From positions 3,348,001-3,412,000 of the forward strand of contig NZ_OY787469.1 of the NCBI RefSeq assembly GCF_963678835.1: DNA of 64,000 nucleotides, read 5' to 3'. The stretch comes from an uncultured Desulfuromonas sp. (GTDB lineage: Bacteria > Desulfobacterota > Desulfuromonadia > Desulfuromonadales > Desulfuromonadaceae). The translations under genes and the position numbers were made by a program. The notes beneath the pieces are model-generated. The model ran no database searches, was not told the DNA's origin, and saw nothing but the letters and a program-made list of their open reading frames with translations. Positions 24,912 through 35,800 of this stretch are shown in pieces. Numbering within the stretch: the first letter of the stretch is position 1; each line of letters opens with the position of its first letter.

Positions 24912-25739
24912 ATGACCCAAGCCAATCAAAGTCATCACGACACCATTATTGATCAATTCAGCCGTCAGGCGATCCCCTTCACCCAGCTTCCCGGCCACCT
25001 GGACGCCATTGAAATGCTCGTTGCCATGAGCAACGTTACCAACAAAGATCATGTGCTGGATGTCGCTTGCGGGCCGGGGCTGGTGGCCTGCGAGTTTGCC
25101 AAGACTGCCCAGCACGTCACCGGCATTGACCTGACTCAGGCGATGATTGATCAGGCCCGACTCCATCAGCAGGAACTCGGCTTGACCAATCTGAGCTGGC
25201 AGGTCGGTACGGCCCTGCCCCTGCCCTACGCGGACCACAGTTTTTCCATCGTGGTAACCCGGTACAGCTTTCACCACTTTCTCGACCCGCAAGCAGCGCT
25301 GCACGAAATGATTCGAGTCTGCCAGCCGGGTGGCCGGATCGTGATTGCGGATGCAGCGCCACCGAAAGAAAATGTTGATGCCTACAATCAGCTGGAAAAA
25401 CTGCGCGACCCCTCCCATACCCGCGCCCTGGCTCTGGAAGAGTGGCAGCAGTTATTCGGCCAGTCCGGCCTTAAAGACCTCAAGCGCGGTCATTACACGG
25501 TGGAGATGGAGCTTGAAAAACAGTTGCAGGCGTCATTTCCCAATCTGGGAGATAAGGAAAAGATTCGCGTGCTGTTCCGTGACGATGTGGGGAAAAATCA
25601 GCTCGGGATGAACACCCGGCAGGTCGGCAATGAGATCCACTTTTCCTACCCCATCGCTATCTTTGCCGGACAGAAGGATTATGGGGAAAATGCTATACCG
25701 CCAACATTAAGCACAACAAACAAACAATCAACACCATGA
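24912..25739 (+). CDS. Class I SAM-dependent methyltransferase (UbiE-like)
   Basis: 275 residues from ATG 24912, preceded by AAAGGAGAAG; the longer frame overlaps the AraC gene and lacks a ribosome site. Motif I is VLDVACGPGLVACEFA, then GIDLTQAMIDQARLHQ and VVTRYSFHHFLDP. It is related to but distinct from the methyltransferase at 1294-2088 (shared RYSFHHF/RIAAHHF and RDPSH elements). Both thus belong to one Methyltransf_11 subgroup. An IS701-like element begins 9 bases after the stop, so any former downstream partner has been cut off. Confidence 0.88.
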   Translation: MTQANQSHHDTIIDQFSRQAIPFTQLPGHLDAIEMLVAMSNVTNKDHVLDVACGPGLVACEFAKTAQHVTGIDLTQAMIDQARLHQQELGLTNLSWQVGTALPLPYADHSFSIVVTRYSFHHFLDPQAALHEMIRVCQPGGRIVIADAAPPKENVDAYNQLEKLRDPSHTRALALEEWQQLFGQSGLKDLKRGHYTVEMELEKQLQASFPNLGDKEKIRVLFRDDVGKNQLGMNTRQVGNEIHFSYPIAIFAGQKDYGENAIPPTLSTTNKQSTP

Positions 25740-25748
25740 AGTATAAGT

Positions 25749-27143
25749 ACTGAAGTTTAGAGTTTCGTGATCTTTGAAAATTAGTCGAAGTTGTAAAAAA
25801 TGCGTTGACATGACGGCCACTGTGTGTGGCCGCTATGGATATCAAGGGATACGGCAATATCCTCCAATCCCTGTACGACGCTATCACATTTCTGGCGCAG
25901 GCGCTGCCAAAACGCTCGGTTCCAACCTTTTTGGAGCTGTTGTTTGGTGCAATGCTGACCCAGAATGGTTTTGTCACCGATGCCTGGTTGGCAATTAAGC
26001 CGCGACGCCATTGGACCAGTTATTTTAAATGGCTGCAGAAGGGCCGCTGGTCTTGGGTTGCTCTTGGGCTGCAAACGGCCCGATTGTCTTTGCAACACAC
26101 AGAGGGTTCACGCTGTTATGTGGCCATCGACGACACCTTGGTCTTTCGCGGTTCACGTAAAGCCCCTGAGTCACGTATCCACCACCAGCATAGATGCAAA
26201 GTCAATCGTCCCGTTTATGTCCGGGGGCAGAACTGGGTCACCTTGGCTCTGGTATTACCGCAAGGGTGGCGCTCTTTGGCATTGCCGATTCTTTCCCGGC
26301 TCTCCAGGAGCACAGGCAACAGCGGTAAGCTGGTTGCGGCCAAGACTTTGCTCCGGGTGGCCAGGAGTCTTTTTGTCGGGCGCGTGGTGACGCTGCTGGT
26401 CGATTCCTGGTATATGCGAAAGTCCTTACTACTTCCGGTCCAAGCTATGGGTTATCAGATCATCGGTCAGGTGCGTAAAGACAAAGCGCTTTATCTGCCA
26501 CCACCTGTTCACAACGGCAAGCGCGGTCGGCCCCGTAAATACGGTGACAAGCTGACGGCTGAGCGTGTCGCTGAATTGCCCATGATCAGCCAGAACCTTT
26601 TTCTCTACGGGCAATGGCAGACGGTTCATTATCGCAGTTGCGTTGCCCGAGCCCGCTTCCTTGACGGACAACAGGTTCGCGCGGTCTGGTCTCAGATTGA
26701 AAACAAAGATGGAACCTTGCGTCAGCCCCGGCTCATCTTGAGCACCGATCTAAGCTTGTCAGCCGCACGCATCCTGCTGGCGTATAACCGCAGGTAGTCC
26801 ATCGAGGACCTGTTCAACCAGCTATGCGCTGCCACAGTTGTTGGCTCAACAGAACAGTGAACAGGTGAAAGACCTCGCCTCTCTCTGCCCTTGGAGAGAC
26901 AAACAGCCGATCACGGCCGGGCGTGTGCGCCAAGGGCTGCAAAGAATTTTTGGTCATGTCGATATCCGCAGCCACTGGAACCCGAAGTCGGGAAAATTCA
27001 GCCCTCAAAACCGGGGCAAAAAACCGGATCGGCCGCCTGATCCACACAAAACAACTTAACTTCGACAATTTCCAGTTATTAATGAACGCTTCCCAGCGCC
27101 GAATCAGGCCAGCTTGGGGAGGGGTGTAATTCTAAACTTCAGA
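25749..27143 (+). mobile_element. IS701/IS4-like element, defective copy
   Basis: It starts with ACTGAAGTTTAGAGTT at 25749 and ends with the partial complement TCTAAACTTCAG near 27142, the same ends as the full copy at 57521-59077. It lacks about 80 bases of leader and an internal stretch of the transposase present in that copy. The flanks show no clear target duplication. Confidence 0.88.
25835..26797 (+). pseudogene. IS701-like transposase, truncated
   Basis: Nearly identical to the transposase at 57604-58911 up to ILLAYNRR, where TGG has become TAG (stop at 26795-26797). The frame then continues SIEDLFNQL and jumps to the YALPQLLAQQN region. The missing segment of about 130 bases is bounded in the full copy by two similar TTCAAYCAGCT sequences, so the deletion is explained by recombination between short repeats. 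The catalytic C-terminal Glu region is lost. Confidence 0.88.
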
Positions 27144-27300
27144 TTGCAATTCAAGACCTGACAGCAGCCTTTTAATGGGTGACCCTAGTCACCCTGCGCC
27201 GCTAAATCCGCCACGTGTTATTGGAACATCGGACGCAATATCTTCCGCCAGTTTTTCAAAAGGATAGAGAGCCAGCCAGGTTCCCAGCAATTGAAGAAAA
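27144..27300 (-). other. Possible 3' remnant of a cassette gene
   Basis: On the minus strand one frame reads LGTWLALYPFEKLAEDIASD then VPITRGGFSGAG and a stop, directly after the right core of the attC at 27301-27361. It may be the start of the next cassette, cut by the IS element. No start codon or family can be assigned. Confidence 0.3.
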
Positions 27301-27361
27301 GTTCAACCACAGGATAAGATAGCGGCTCGTTCCTCGCGCTATCTATCCTTATTCGTTAGGG
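27301..27361 (-). repeat. attC site of the 27349-27645 cassette
   Basis: Minus strand: CCCTAAC (27361-27355), GAATAAGGATAGATAGCGCG, AGGAACGAGCCGCTATC, TTATCCTGTG, GTTGAAC (27307-27301). The arm sequences match the attC-like site at 2149-2209. Confidence 0.85.
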
Positions 27362-27645
27362 CTAATGCTCCAACGATGACGCCAATAATATAATAACGTG
27401 AAGATAAATCCCCACTGTATAAATGCACTTATCATGAGCAGCCCAACTGCACCAGGTGCACCTCCATCTGGAACCAACCAATAAAAGAATGAGGATGGAA
27501 TTAATGCCTCTAATAGCATAGCAGTAGGACTGCCACTTAGAACATAGGCACCAATTAGCGGGCCAATTCCGATTGTTAATAGCACACCAGCCAAAGTGCC
27601 ACTAGTAAGGAAGCCGAGCCCCATGTATTTAAGTAGTGATTTCAT
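27349..27645 (-). CDS. Cassette gene, 98-residue membrane protein
   Basis: 98 residues with three hydrophobic segments (YMGLGFLTSGTLAGVLLTIG, IPSSFFYWLVPDG, LLMISAFIQWGFIFTLLYYW) and a basic tail. No family recognised. It is bounded by an attC at 27301-27361 that overlaps its stop and by a GTTAGGG core (27656-27662, minus strand) 10 bases before its start. It is therefore a single-cassette island preceded by the leader element. The absence of a ribosome site fits cassette genes that depend on an upstream leader. Confidence 0.68.
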   Translation of the reverse strand: MKSLLKYMGLGFLTSGTLAGVLLTIGIGPLIGAYVLSGSPTAMLLEALIPSSFFYWLVPDGGAPGAVGLLMISAFIQWGFIFTLLYYWRHRWSISPNE

Positions 27646-27655
27646 TGCTTGTGAG

Positions 27656-27868
27656 CCCTAACAGTGTATTAAGCAGAATTGACATTCCAACCGACATTGC
27701 ATTTTTGTTCGCAAACAACCGATAATCACCCCTCATAAGCCGTGTTCCACAGGGCTATAACATAACGAACACACATGAAGTAATCCACAATTCTAATCAA
27801 GCCCTTTATGAGAGACATCAAAACAAGAGAAGGCCGGATCATCCTGCAATGCCCGGCCTTCTCTTGTT
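27656..27868 (-). repeat. Cassette leader element, copy 3 (with terminator hairpin)
   Basis: Hairpin arms at 27849-27868 and 27822-27842 serve as terminator for the FN3 gene ending at 27895. Then, minus strand: GATTAGAATTGTGGATTACT, TTCATGTGTGTTCG, GTGGAACACGG, TCAATTCTGCTTAATACACT, GTTAGGG. Blocks and order match copies 1 and 2. Confidence 0.75.
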
Positions 27869-27894
27869 CAACGTATTGCCCAAGTTCCTACACG

Positions 27895-29889
27895 CTAATT
27901 GGCGATCTTAATCTCCCGCGCTACACTCTCAGTGCTGTTGGCAGCGGCATCCCAGACCAGCACTTTGTAGAAATAGCGTTTTCCTTTAAGAACCGCATCA
28001 CGATAGGTTGAGCCGGTCACACGCCCCCGATTGACTTTAACGTAGTCGCGGTCGTTCTGACTGCGTTGCACGTCGAACCCAACCACGTCTTTATCAGCAC
28101 ACTGCACGGTGAGCACGGCTGCACCGTTGTCACTGGTGACGGTAAAACTGGTGATAGTTGGTGCAGTGGCGTCGCTGACGGTAACCGTTAACGGCGCTGA
28201 CGCCTCGGACTCGTTGCCGGTGTGATCGACGGCCGTCAGGGTGTAGCTGACCTCTTGGCCAACCGGGGCGGCTTGATCAACGAAGGTGGGCAACGGCAGC
28301 AACGTGGCTGTCAGCTTTTTCGCCGTGCCGCCGTTGCTGCGGTAGACGTTGTACCCGGCCAGGTCATAGACCGCCACCGGACGCCAGTTGAGCACCACCT
28401 GCTCGTTTTTCACATTGTAGTCACTGAGAATCGGCGTCTGCGGGGCGGTGACATCGGGCAGCTGGATTTCGACCACCATGGATGGTGCGGATTCGTTGTG
28501 ATGGGTATCCACGGCTGTAATCCGGTAGTAATAGGGATAACGCGACAGGTTTTTCGCCAACACATCGGTAAATTCAACTGCTGTCACCGGCTCGGGGTTG
28601 AGCAGCACCCAGTCGAGGCTTTGCGGCTTCATGGTGCGGTAAATGCGATAGCCCTGCAAGTCCGCGTCGGTAACCGGACTCCAGTTCAGCTGCACGCTGG
28701 CCTCAACCACCTTAGCGTCGAGTTGTTGGACCACGGCGGGTGGCGTGGCGTCTTTGGCAAAGCCGAGAACGGCCAGCGACGGGATGGATTCAAAGCCGCC
28801 ATCGTTGATGGCAGTAACGTAGTAGAAATAGTTGGTATCCACGACTACGCTACTGTCGGTGTAGCGGCGTTCGGTGAGCGGCTGAGCGTTAAGTTTCTGG
28901 TAACCGCCCTCATACTTTGGGCTGCGATACAGATTGTAGGAGACAACGCGCGGATCATCGCTGGACGGCCAAGAGATGGTGATGGACGTTTCACCGGCAT
29001 CCAGTTGCGGACGGGGCAACGGTGCCGGACGCGGATCGACCTTAATTTTGCCCATCACCTCGATGGAGGCGGGACCTTCGTCGCCGAAGAAGTCCACCCC
29101 ACGGATCTGGTAAAAAAACTGCTGGTGTTCCTTGATGTCGGTGTCGGTATAAAAATACGGCGCGACACTGATGGTGCCGTCGGGATTTACCGACGATTGT
29201 ACCTGAACCGGCGCACTGTTGATGCGGGTAAAGGTTTCCTCCAGCAAGCCGCGCCGGTAGATGTTAAACGAGGTGTAAGCCTCGTACCCTTCCCACTTGA
29301 GGCCAACGCCCCATTTGAACATATGGGCTTTGACCTGCCACACCATGGGCAGAGTCTTGGCCTTTTCGAGACTGACGGCGCACATATCGCTGGCTACGAG
29401 TTGATCGCCATCATACACCTCGACGGTGTAAACACGCTGTTGACTACCGGACAAATCATGATCGACCAAATACTGGCCTATGGCTGTGGCCACCTGTTTT
29501 TCCTGGGTGGAAATAAACAGCAGCATGCCGAGGCGGTTGTCGTCTTGGGCCAGCGACTGATTGAGTTCAGCGCGGTTCTTCGCCGTCTCAAACGGATACA
29601 TCAACTTGAGAGCCACCTCGTTGTCGGCCAGGCTCTTTTTCGCAGAAGCGTAGTCCAACATAGCCAGCTCGGCCACTTTGACCCGCTGCTGCAGATTGTC
29701 GGCGGCGGACCGCCACACCACGTAATGGTAATCCAGCCCCTTGTCGGACACCATCCAGCGCAACTGCACCTGTTGGCCGTCAAATTTTCCTTCAATGCCG
29801 ACTTGAACGTCCTGAGCCTGGACCAACCCGCACAGGCTGACCAACAGCAGCACAATGGCGAGACAGCTTTTTTTCATCATGTATTTCAT
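27895..29889 (-). CDS. Secreted fibronectin type III repeat protein
   Basis: 664 residues with signal peptide (KKSCLAIVLLLVSLCGLVQA). At least five fibronectin type III modules follow from about residue 195 on, recognisable by repeats of SWPSSDDPRVVSYNLYRSP, LNWSPVTDADLQGYRIYRT and LNWRPVAVYDLAGYNVYRS, each with a YYYxxTAxD-like strand. The first 190 residues form a distinct domain (VQLRWMVSDKGLDYHYVVWR). GGAG precedes the first ATG. The start is 3 bases after the stop of the giant protein gene, so the two must be cotranslated and probably act together at the cell surface. No anchor motif; secretion route unknown. Confidence 0.85.
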   Translation of the reverse strand: MKYMMKKSCLAIVLLLVSLCGLVQAQDVQVGIEGKFDGQQVQLRWMVSDKGLDYHYVVWRSAADNLQQRVKVAELAMLDYASAKKSLADNEVALKLMYPFETAKNRAELNQSLAQDDNRLGMLLFISTQEKQVATAIGQYLVDHDLSGSQQRVYTVEVYDGDQLVASDMCAVSLEKAKTLPMVWQVKAHMFKWGVGLKWEGYEAYTSFNIYRRGLLEETFTRINSAPVQVQSSVNPDGTISVAPYFYTDTDIKEHQQFFYQIRGVDFFGDEGPASIEVMGKIKVDPRPAPLPRPQLDAGETSITISWPSSDDPRVVSYNLYRSPKYEGGYQKLNAQPLTERRYTDSSVVVDTNYFYYVTAINDGGFESIPSLAVLGFAKDATPPAVVQQLDAKVVEASVQLNWSPVTDADLQGYRIYRTMKPQSLDWVLLNPEPVTAVEFTDVLAKNLSRYPYYYRITAVDTHHNESAPSMVVEIQLPDVTAPQTPILSDYNVKNEQVVLNWRPVAVYDLAGYNVYRSNGGTAKKLTATLLPLPTFVDQAAPVGQEVSYTLTAVDHTGNESEASAPLTVTVSDATAPTITSFTVTSDNGAAVLTVQCADKDVVGFDVQRSQNDRDYVKVNRGRVTGSTYRDAVLKGKRYFYKVLVWDAAANSTESVAREIKIAN

Positions 29890-29892
29890 ATC

Positions 29893-32800
29893 CTATCTCC
29901 CCAACAGTTCCGCGGGCGTCAATGCGTTGATCATACCGGTATTGTAAATGATGGTGCCACTGGTCAGATCGTATTCACCGGAGTAACTGTCCAGCTCGGT
30001 TTCACTGTCCTGCAGGCCACGTTGTTTGAAGCCGACACTGCCGAATTGCTGCAGGTATGAATGGTTCAGCAGATGGAAGCCAATCATACGCAACAGCAGA
30101 TTACCATCAAAGTGGTTTTCGTGAAGGGGTTTCAGCTCCAGCACATGTTCCAGGCCGTCAGGCTGACTGCGGACAAACCATTCACCTCGCCTGAAATTAT
30201 GGATAGTGGTCGCTCCGGGGTTCATATCGATCCCCATAACGGAAATCTGCTTGCTGAAAGCCGGGTGAACACCGGCGATCACATCAATTTCATTCCAGTT
30301 GATCGGTGCCGTAGTGCGGAAACGGAATTCCAGCGCCCGGAACTCGTTGGACGGATGGCGTTCAAACGCCGCCGCTTTGTATTCCTCGAAACGCTGGTCA
30401 AGCTGCCCTAACTGCTCGTTAAGCGGCGCACATTGCTCCATGGCCATGCGCCTCACAGCGGCCCGAAACACCTCAGGCATGACATCAAAATCGGACCAGT
30501 TCGCCGGGGCATAACCGCCGAGCGTATACACCAGTTCTTCAATCTGCGGTGGCGTATGGAACTGGCAAGTCTCGGCGACATCGCCGTAGATGCTGTTTTC
30601 ATAATCCACCCACAGGTCGTTGATTCCGGCATAGACGATTGTACGCTCGCCCTGAGCAACATCGGCCCGATACGCGTCCTGATCGACATTGAAGGCGATA
30701 TTGAAATGGGCATCGCTGATGCCGAGCTCCAATACATCGGCGGTGCTGGCAAACGGCAATTCGTCGCTGCCCTGGGCCGGGGTCGCCAGCACGAACTTGC
30801 TGGTATACTGCTTCTGCCCTTGCCCATCGACAATCTGGATCTGATATTCGCCATCCCAATACCAGCGGTAGGTTTCCTGCGACTCGCCAACCAGTAGCGC
30901 CTGATTCTGTAGCACCGACGACGCCCCGACCACATGAGGAGCTGCGACGGTTGATATCACACCACCGGTGCCGCTGACTACGGCCCCCTGTGTTGCGGTA
31001 ACCGTGGCCGCCATGTGTCCGCTGGTTATGATGCTACGGGTCGCGCTGGTGCCCGAGAGCGTGGTATGACCGATGACGCTTTGCCCGGTCGACACCAACT
31101 GACCGCTGGCGACAAGATCACCCTGTGAGGTTGGCGGGACATAGGTAAACGGATTTTGATAGCCGCCATCGACTTCAATGGCCGGGCGTTTCACCCCGGA
31201 GGAACTTTCCACCATGCGTACCGCTTTTAACGGTTGTTCGGGGCTGAAGTTAAGCAGGTAACGACGCGAACCCTCCTGACCGTCGGTCACCATCAAGCGG
31301 CCTTCCACCTGGCCGGGAATCACCTCACCGGCGGAATTGACCACTTCAAAACGCAGGTTTTCCTCCTGAATGGCCCAGTTCCAGACATAGCCGTCAAACA
31401 CCGCCTTGGTGATCAGATAGATCTCCGTTTCCGGGTAGACCGGGGTGGTGCTGCGCCGTGGATAGACGTCGTAGACCCGCTCGCGGAAACTAATCGGCTG
31501 ATCCGTGGTGGTAAAGGAAGCCGTCACCTGTTCACTGTTGACCACGTCACCGATGACATGATCATCGTAGTGGCGCAACTCGAGGGTTGTCGTGTAGGTG
31601 TAGCTGCGACTGGCCCCCAGCGCCATGTACGGCGTAAAATTCAGTTCCATACGTCCTTGCCGGCCGCCGACCACGCTCACCGGACTGTTGCCGTTTTTGA
31701 GCCGGATTGCCTTATGGATGGATTCGTTCACCTGGGTGAAGTCGATAATACCATCGGCTACATCAGGGTCTTTGACGCACAGCATGTACCAATGGCCGTC
31801 ATCGTATTTAAACGGTGTCATGAGCGGCATATTCGTACGCAAGAAAACACTCTCCAGGCGGCTGATTTCCGTGGCCCCGTTGGACGGAGACGAATAGGCC
31901 AGCAACGGCATGTCTTCAATGCCACTATCCGCCGCGCCCTCAGGTGGATCTTCCGGCATGGTGAAGGTCATTTCCCACGTGCCGGACACCAGCCCGCCCA
32001 CGAACGAGTAGCGCGCCGTTCCGTGCAAACCAATATACACCGGTGGTGCCTTGAAGCGGCCACCCAGCTCGGCATAGCCACTGAGGATTTCAAACTTGCG
32101 ATCAAGGGCCTTAACCCCGGCTTCGAGACCGATCCAGATTTTCCCTTGGGCATCAATGTAGAACGGCTGGATTCCGGCCTGCAGGTCGATCTGCGCGCCG
32201 CCGTAGACGCGGCCGTAGAAGATCCAGGCACTGCCTTCGAGATCAAACTCGTAGCGCACGCCCATGGCAATGCCGCTGGAATCGAGCTGCACATAGCCGG
32301 AGCCGGTCAAGAACTCCAGCAGGGTGACATTGAGCTGCTGCGAAGCGGAACCGAAGTAGATATGCCAGTCACTCTCAGAGAACAGCAGATCCACCTGGCC
32401 GCCGACACCGAGCAAGGTCATGCCGGACATCTCTTTTTCCAGGTTGGCCCGGGCGATGACATGCAGCATAGCCGGGCTGGCACCGAGTTCAATGGACGCC
32501 GCCAGGTGCGGCACACCCGAGGCATCGTCCTTGCCTTTCATGAACCAGGAATCGCCGGTCAACACAATGCGATAATTGGTCGGCTCCATGGTCAGGCTGA
32601 ATTTGCCGAAATAGGTGTAGCCTTCATCCAGGGTGCCAAGATCCACCAGCGCGGTCAAGGCAATGGCGGTATTGATATCCGGGGTAAATTCAACAGTGTT
32701 GCCCGCACCGACCGACACCGTTTCATGGTAGGCGATACCGCCGCCAATGCCGTAAATGTTCATCGGCAGCGGTGCCAGGGAGATACGGGCATGGGATTTC

Positions 32801-35800
32801 AATGCCACCCGCCAGTAGCTGAAACTGTTATTGTCGGCACTAATGGCACTGCCCGCTTCCAGGGTGGCGACCATATTGAGGGTTCCGGCAATGGCCACAT
32901 CGAGGTCGGCCATGAAACGGCCCTCGGCAATCTCCAGGTTGCCATACAGGGAGAATCCCGGCGTGGTGTAATCCACTTCAATCTGGTTGATGGTATAGCT
33001 GAGGTCCTGGTAGAGCATCACCTCGGCATCGGCACTCACGAGGTCACCCAAAGCAATGCCGCCACCGACTGTGAGGGTAAACTGGCCGCCGCCATCGGCT
33101 TCGGCATAGCCCAAAGCCAGGGAGTTCAGAGTGAGATCAACCCCGGCGAGACTGACAGTGGCATTGTCGAAACTGCCGCCCATCTGCGCCGCATCGATAT
33201 CGATATGATCCGAAAACACCTGCAGACCGGACAGATTGACATCGTCCGGCAGCGCCGACAGCACCGCCTCGGCCTTCATCTTCACATCGGTGTTCATGGA
33301 GAAGAACAGCCCCGAGGTGGAATCATACCCGGCTCCGATGTCGGTCACTGCGAGTTCGGCGAACCCGGCATCGGCCTTGAAGGTCTGGTCGGTCTCGCCG
33401 CCCAGCGACCAGGCGCTAACGCCGTCGTTATCCAGTGCCAAGGCTGCCGAAATCTCCAGATCGAGAAATGCCGTCAGGGTCAGGTCCAAACCGAGATGGC
33501 CACTGGACAGGGCAAAGCCGTGGAACGCCAGCCCGGCATCGGTGAGCACCGTGGGGAAGCCGAGTCCGTCAATGGCAATCGGGTTGGCCAGGTTGATCGC
33601 GCCATCGACCCCGGACGCGGAAAAGGTCAGATCAGCGACATCAAAAGCCACTGCCGTCTGTTCGTAGGGGATAGAGATCAGACCGCCGAAGCCGACGGAT
33701 TCCGCGCTGAAATCAATGGCGCCGGAAAAGCCTTTCAAAGCGATGGCCGTGCCCGGAATGGTGATGGACGACGCCAGGTCGGTGGCAAAACCATAAGCCC
33801 CGGCCGCGTATTCCAGAGCCGGTGCCAAGGCCGTGCCATAGCCCGAACCAAACACCACCGAACCGTCAAGAGTGGTCAGCCGAACCATGGCGTCAAAGGT
33901 GGTCTGGCTTGAATCCATGGCCAGGGAAACGGCGGTCAAATTGGCGGTGATGCCGTAATTGGCATCCTCAAACACCGGGATATCCTGATCACCGCTCCAG
34001 CTCAGCGTGCCGCTGAAACCGGACGCGGTCAGGCCGATATTGGTCAGCGACACCCCTTCGAGCATGGGCAGGGAACCGGCCTGGGTGAAGGCAATGGAAC
34101 CGCCGAGCACCTTGCCGTAAGGGGTTCCGCCGCTGGCACCCACTTCGATGCCGTTGATCTGGGCAGTAAAGAATGGGGTCACCATCTGGAACGGGGTATG
34201 AAAGGCAATCGATCCGGAGCTCAGCTTGGGCGCGCTCGGGTCGGACAGATCCACATTCACGTTGTGGATCGTCACCGGCAGTTCGCCCAGCGAGTTTTTC
34301 AACGCATCGGGAATCGATGCCATCAGCGCCCCCAGGTGCAGTGACCCTTCGGCTTCGGTGATGGTGCCGCCGGAGTAATCAAACGAGGTGCGCAGGGTGA
34401 AATCGCCGATGGCAATAAGCAAGTTGTCACCCGTGAGCTGGGAAAGGACAAATTCGCCATCATGATAGAGCTTGGCCGTGGCCGTCAACGACTGATCGTC
34501 GTAGGTCACGCCACCGGCCAGAGCAATCCAGAAGCGGTTGTCGGTCACACCGAAGCCGTACTGGTTCAACGACAGTTGCAGATCACCGTTGAGCATGACG
34601 TTGACGGAAGCCACATCATGCATGGGCAAGGCGGCATCGCCGAGGGATAAACCATCCTTAAACACTTTAAGGTCGGCAAAGTCAAAGGTACGCGGCAATT
34701 CGCCGATCTGCGAGTTATCCAGCGCCAGCGTGCCATCCAAGGCAATGTAAAAGGCCCCGTCGCGATATCCACCTTCGACATCGCTCAAGGTGACAGCAGC
34801 AAAGTTCGATAGCGTAAAGCTGCGCTCCAGGTTATCCGTAGCGACACGAAGGTCCTGCACGCCGCTGCCGTCAAAGGCGGCATCAACGGCAATGGGCACA
34901 TTGTCAAAAGCGCTGAGCAGAATCGTCCCATCCACAGAACCGGAGACCGCGTTCGATGAAATTTCCAAAGAAAGCTGGGTGAGTTCGGCGCCAAAACCGG
35001 CGAGTTCAAAGCCTGACAGGCTGCCGAGGTCAATATCCACCGGCCCCTGGGTCGACAGTCCCGAGGTGGACAGCACCAGGCTGTTTTCCTGCTTCAGACT
35101 GAACGAACCGCCGCCGAGTTCCTCCGGCAACGTGATTGCGCCCCACAGATTCACCTGCCGGTCGGCCAGATACAGCCGTCCGGTGAGGTTGTTGACGGCA
35201 AATGACGTACCGGGAATGGTGAAAGAGAACCCAGAGTTTAACGCATCCGCCGCAGCACTGGCCGCAGACTTGGCATCGGCAACGGTTTTATGTCCCAGCC
35301 TCAGAGTATCCTGACCCAAGCGGATGGCCCGGCTGGTTTGTTCAACGCCCCAGGTAATAGCCCCATCAGCCAGCAGTCGCAAGCCGTTAACGGTACGCTC
35401 CATGCCGTAACCGGAACCAAGTTCAATGGAACCATCCAGATCAGTAAGACGCACCATCTTCACCGGCGACGGTTGGCTGGTGTCTAGGGTCAGTTCCACA
35501 CTGATCAGTTTCAGGGTCAGGCCGTAGTCACCGGGAAGCACTGGAATCTCCAGTTCTTCACCACCCGTCGTCCCCAATGAGATGCCTCGTTTGGTGGTGG
35601 TCAAACGGGCAGTCCCGCTCGCAGAAGCCGCCCAGCTCACGGTGCCTTTAAAGCCACGCGGCTTCAACGCCAGGTTGGCAATATTCACATCCGACAAACT
35701 CTGCGGCAGTTCGATGCCACCCACAGAGGTCAAGGCAATATCGCCATCCACCGAGGCACCGGACGAACCAAAGCTGATGGATCGCAACTCGGCCTCCACC

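Noticed and set aside
31234-33912. An 892-codon open frame on the plus strand inside the giant-protein gene
   Set aside because: It is the exact antisense of a coding frame with strong codon bias. It has no ribosome site, no family features and a His/Gln/Arg-rich composition typical of antisense shadows. The same holds for 28222-30060 and 22738-23670.
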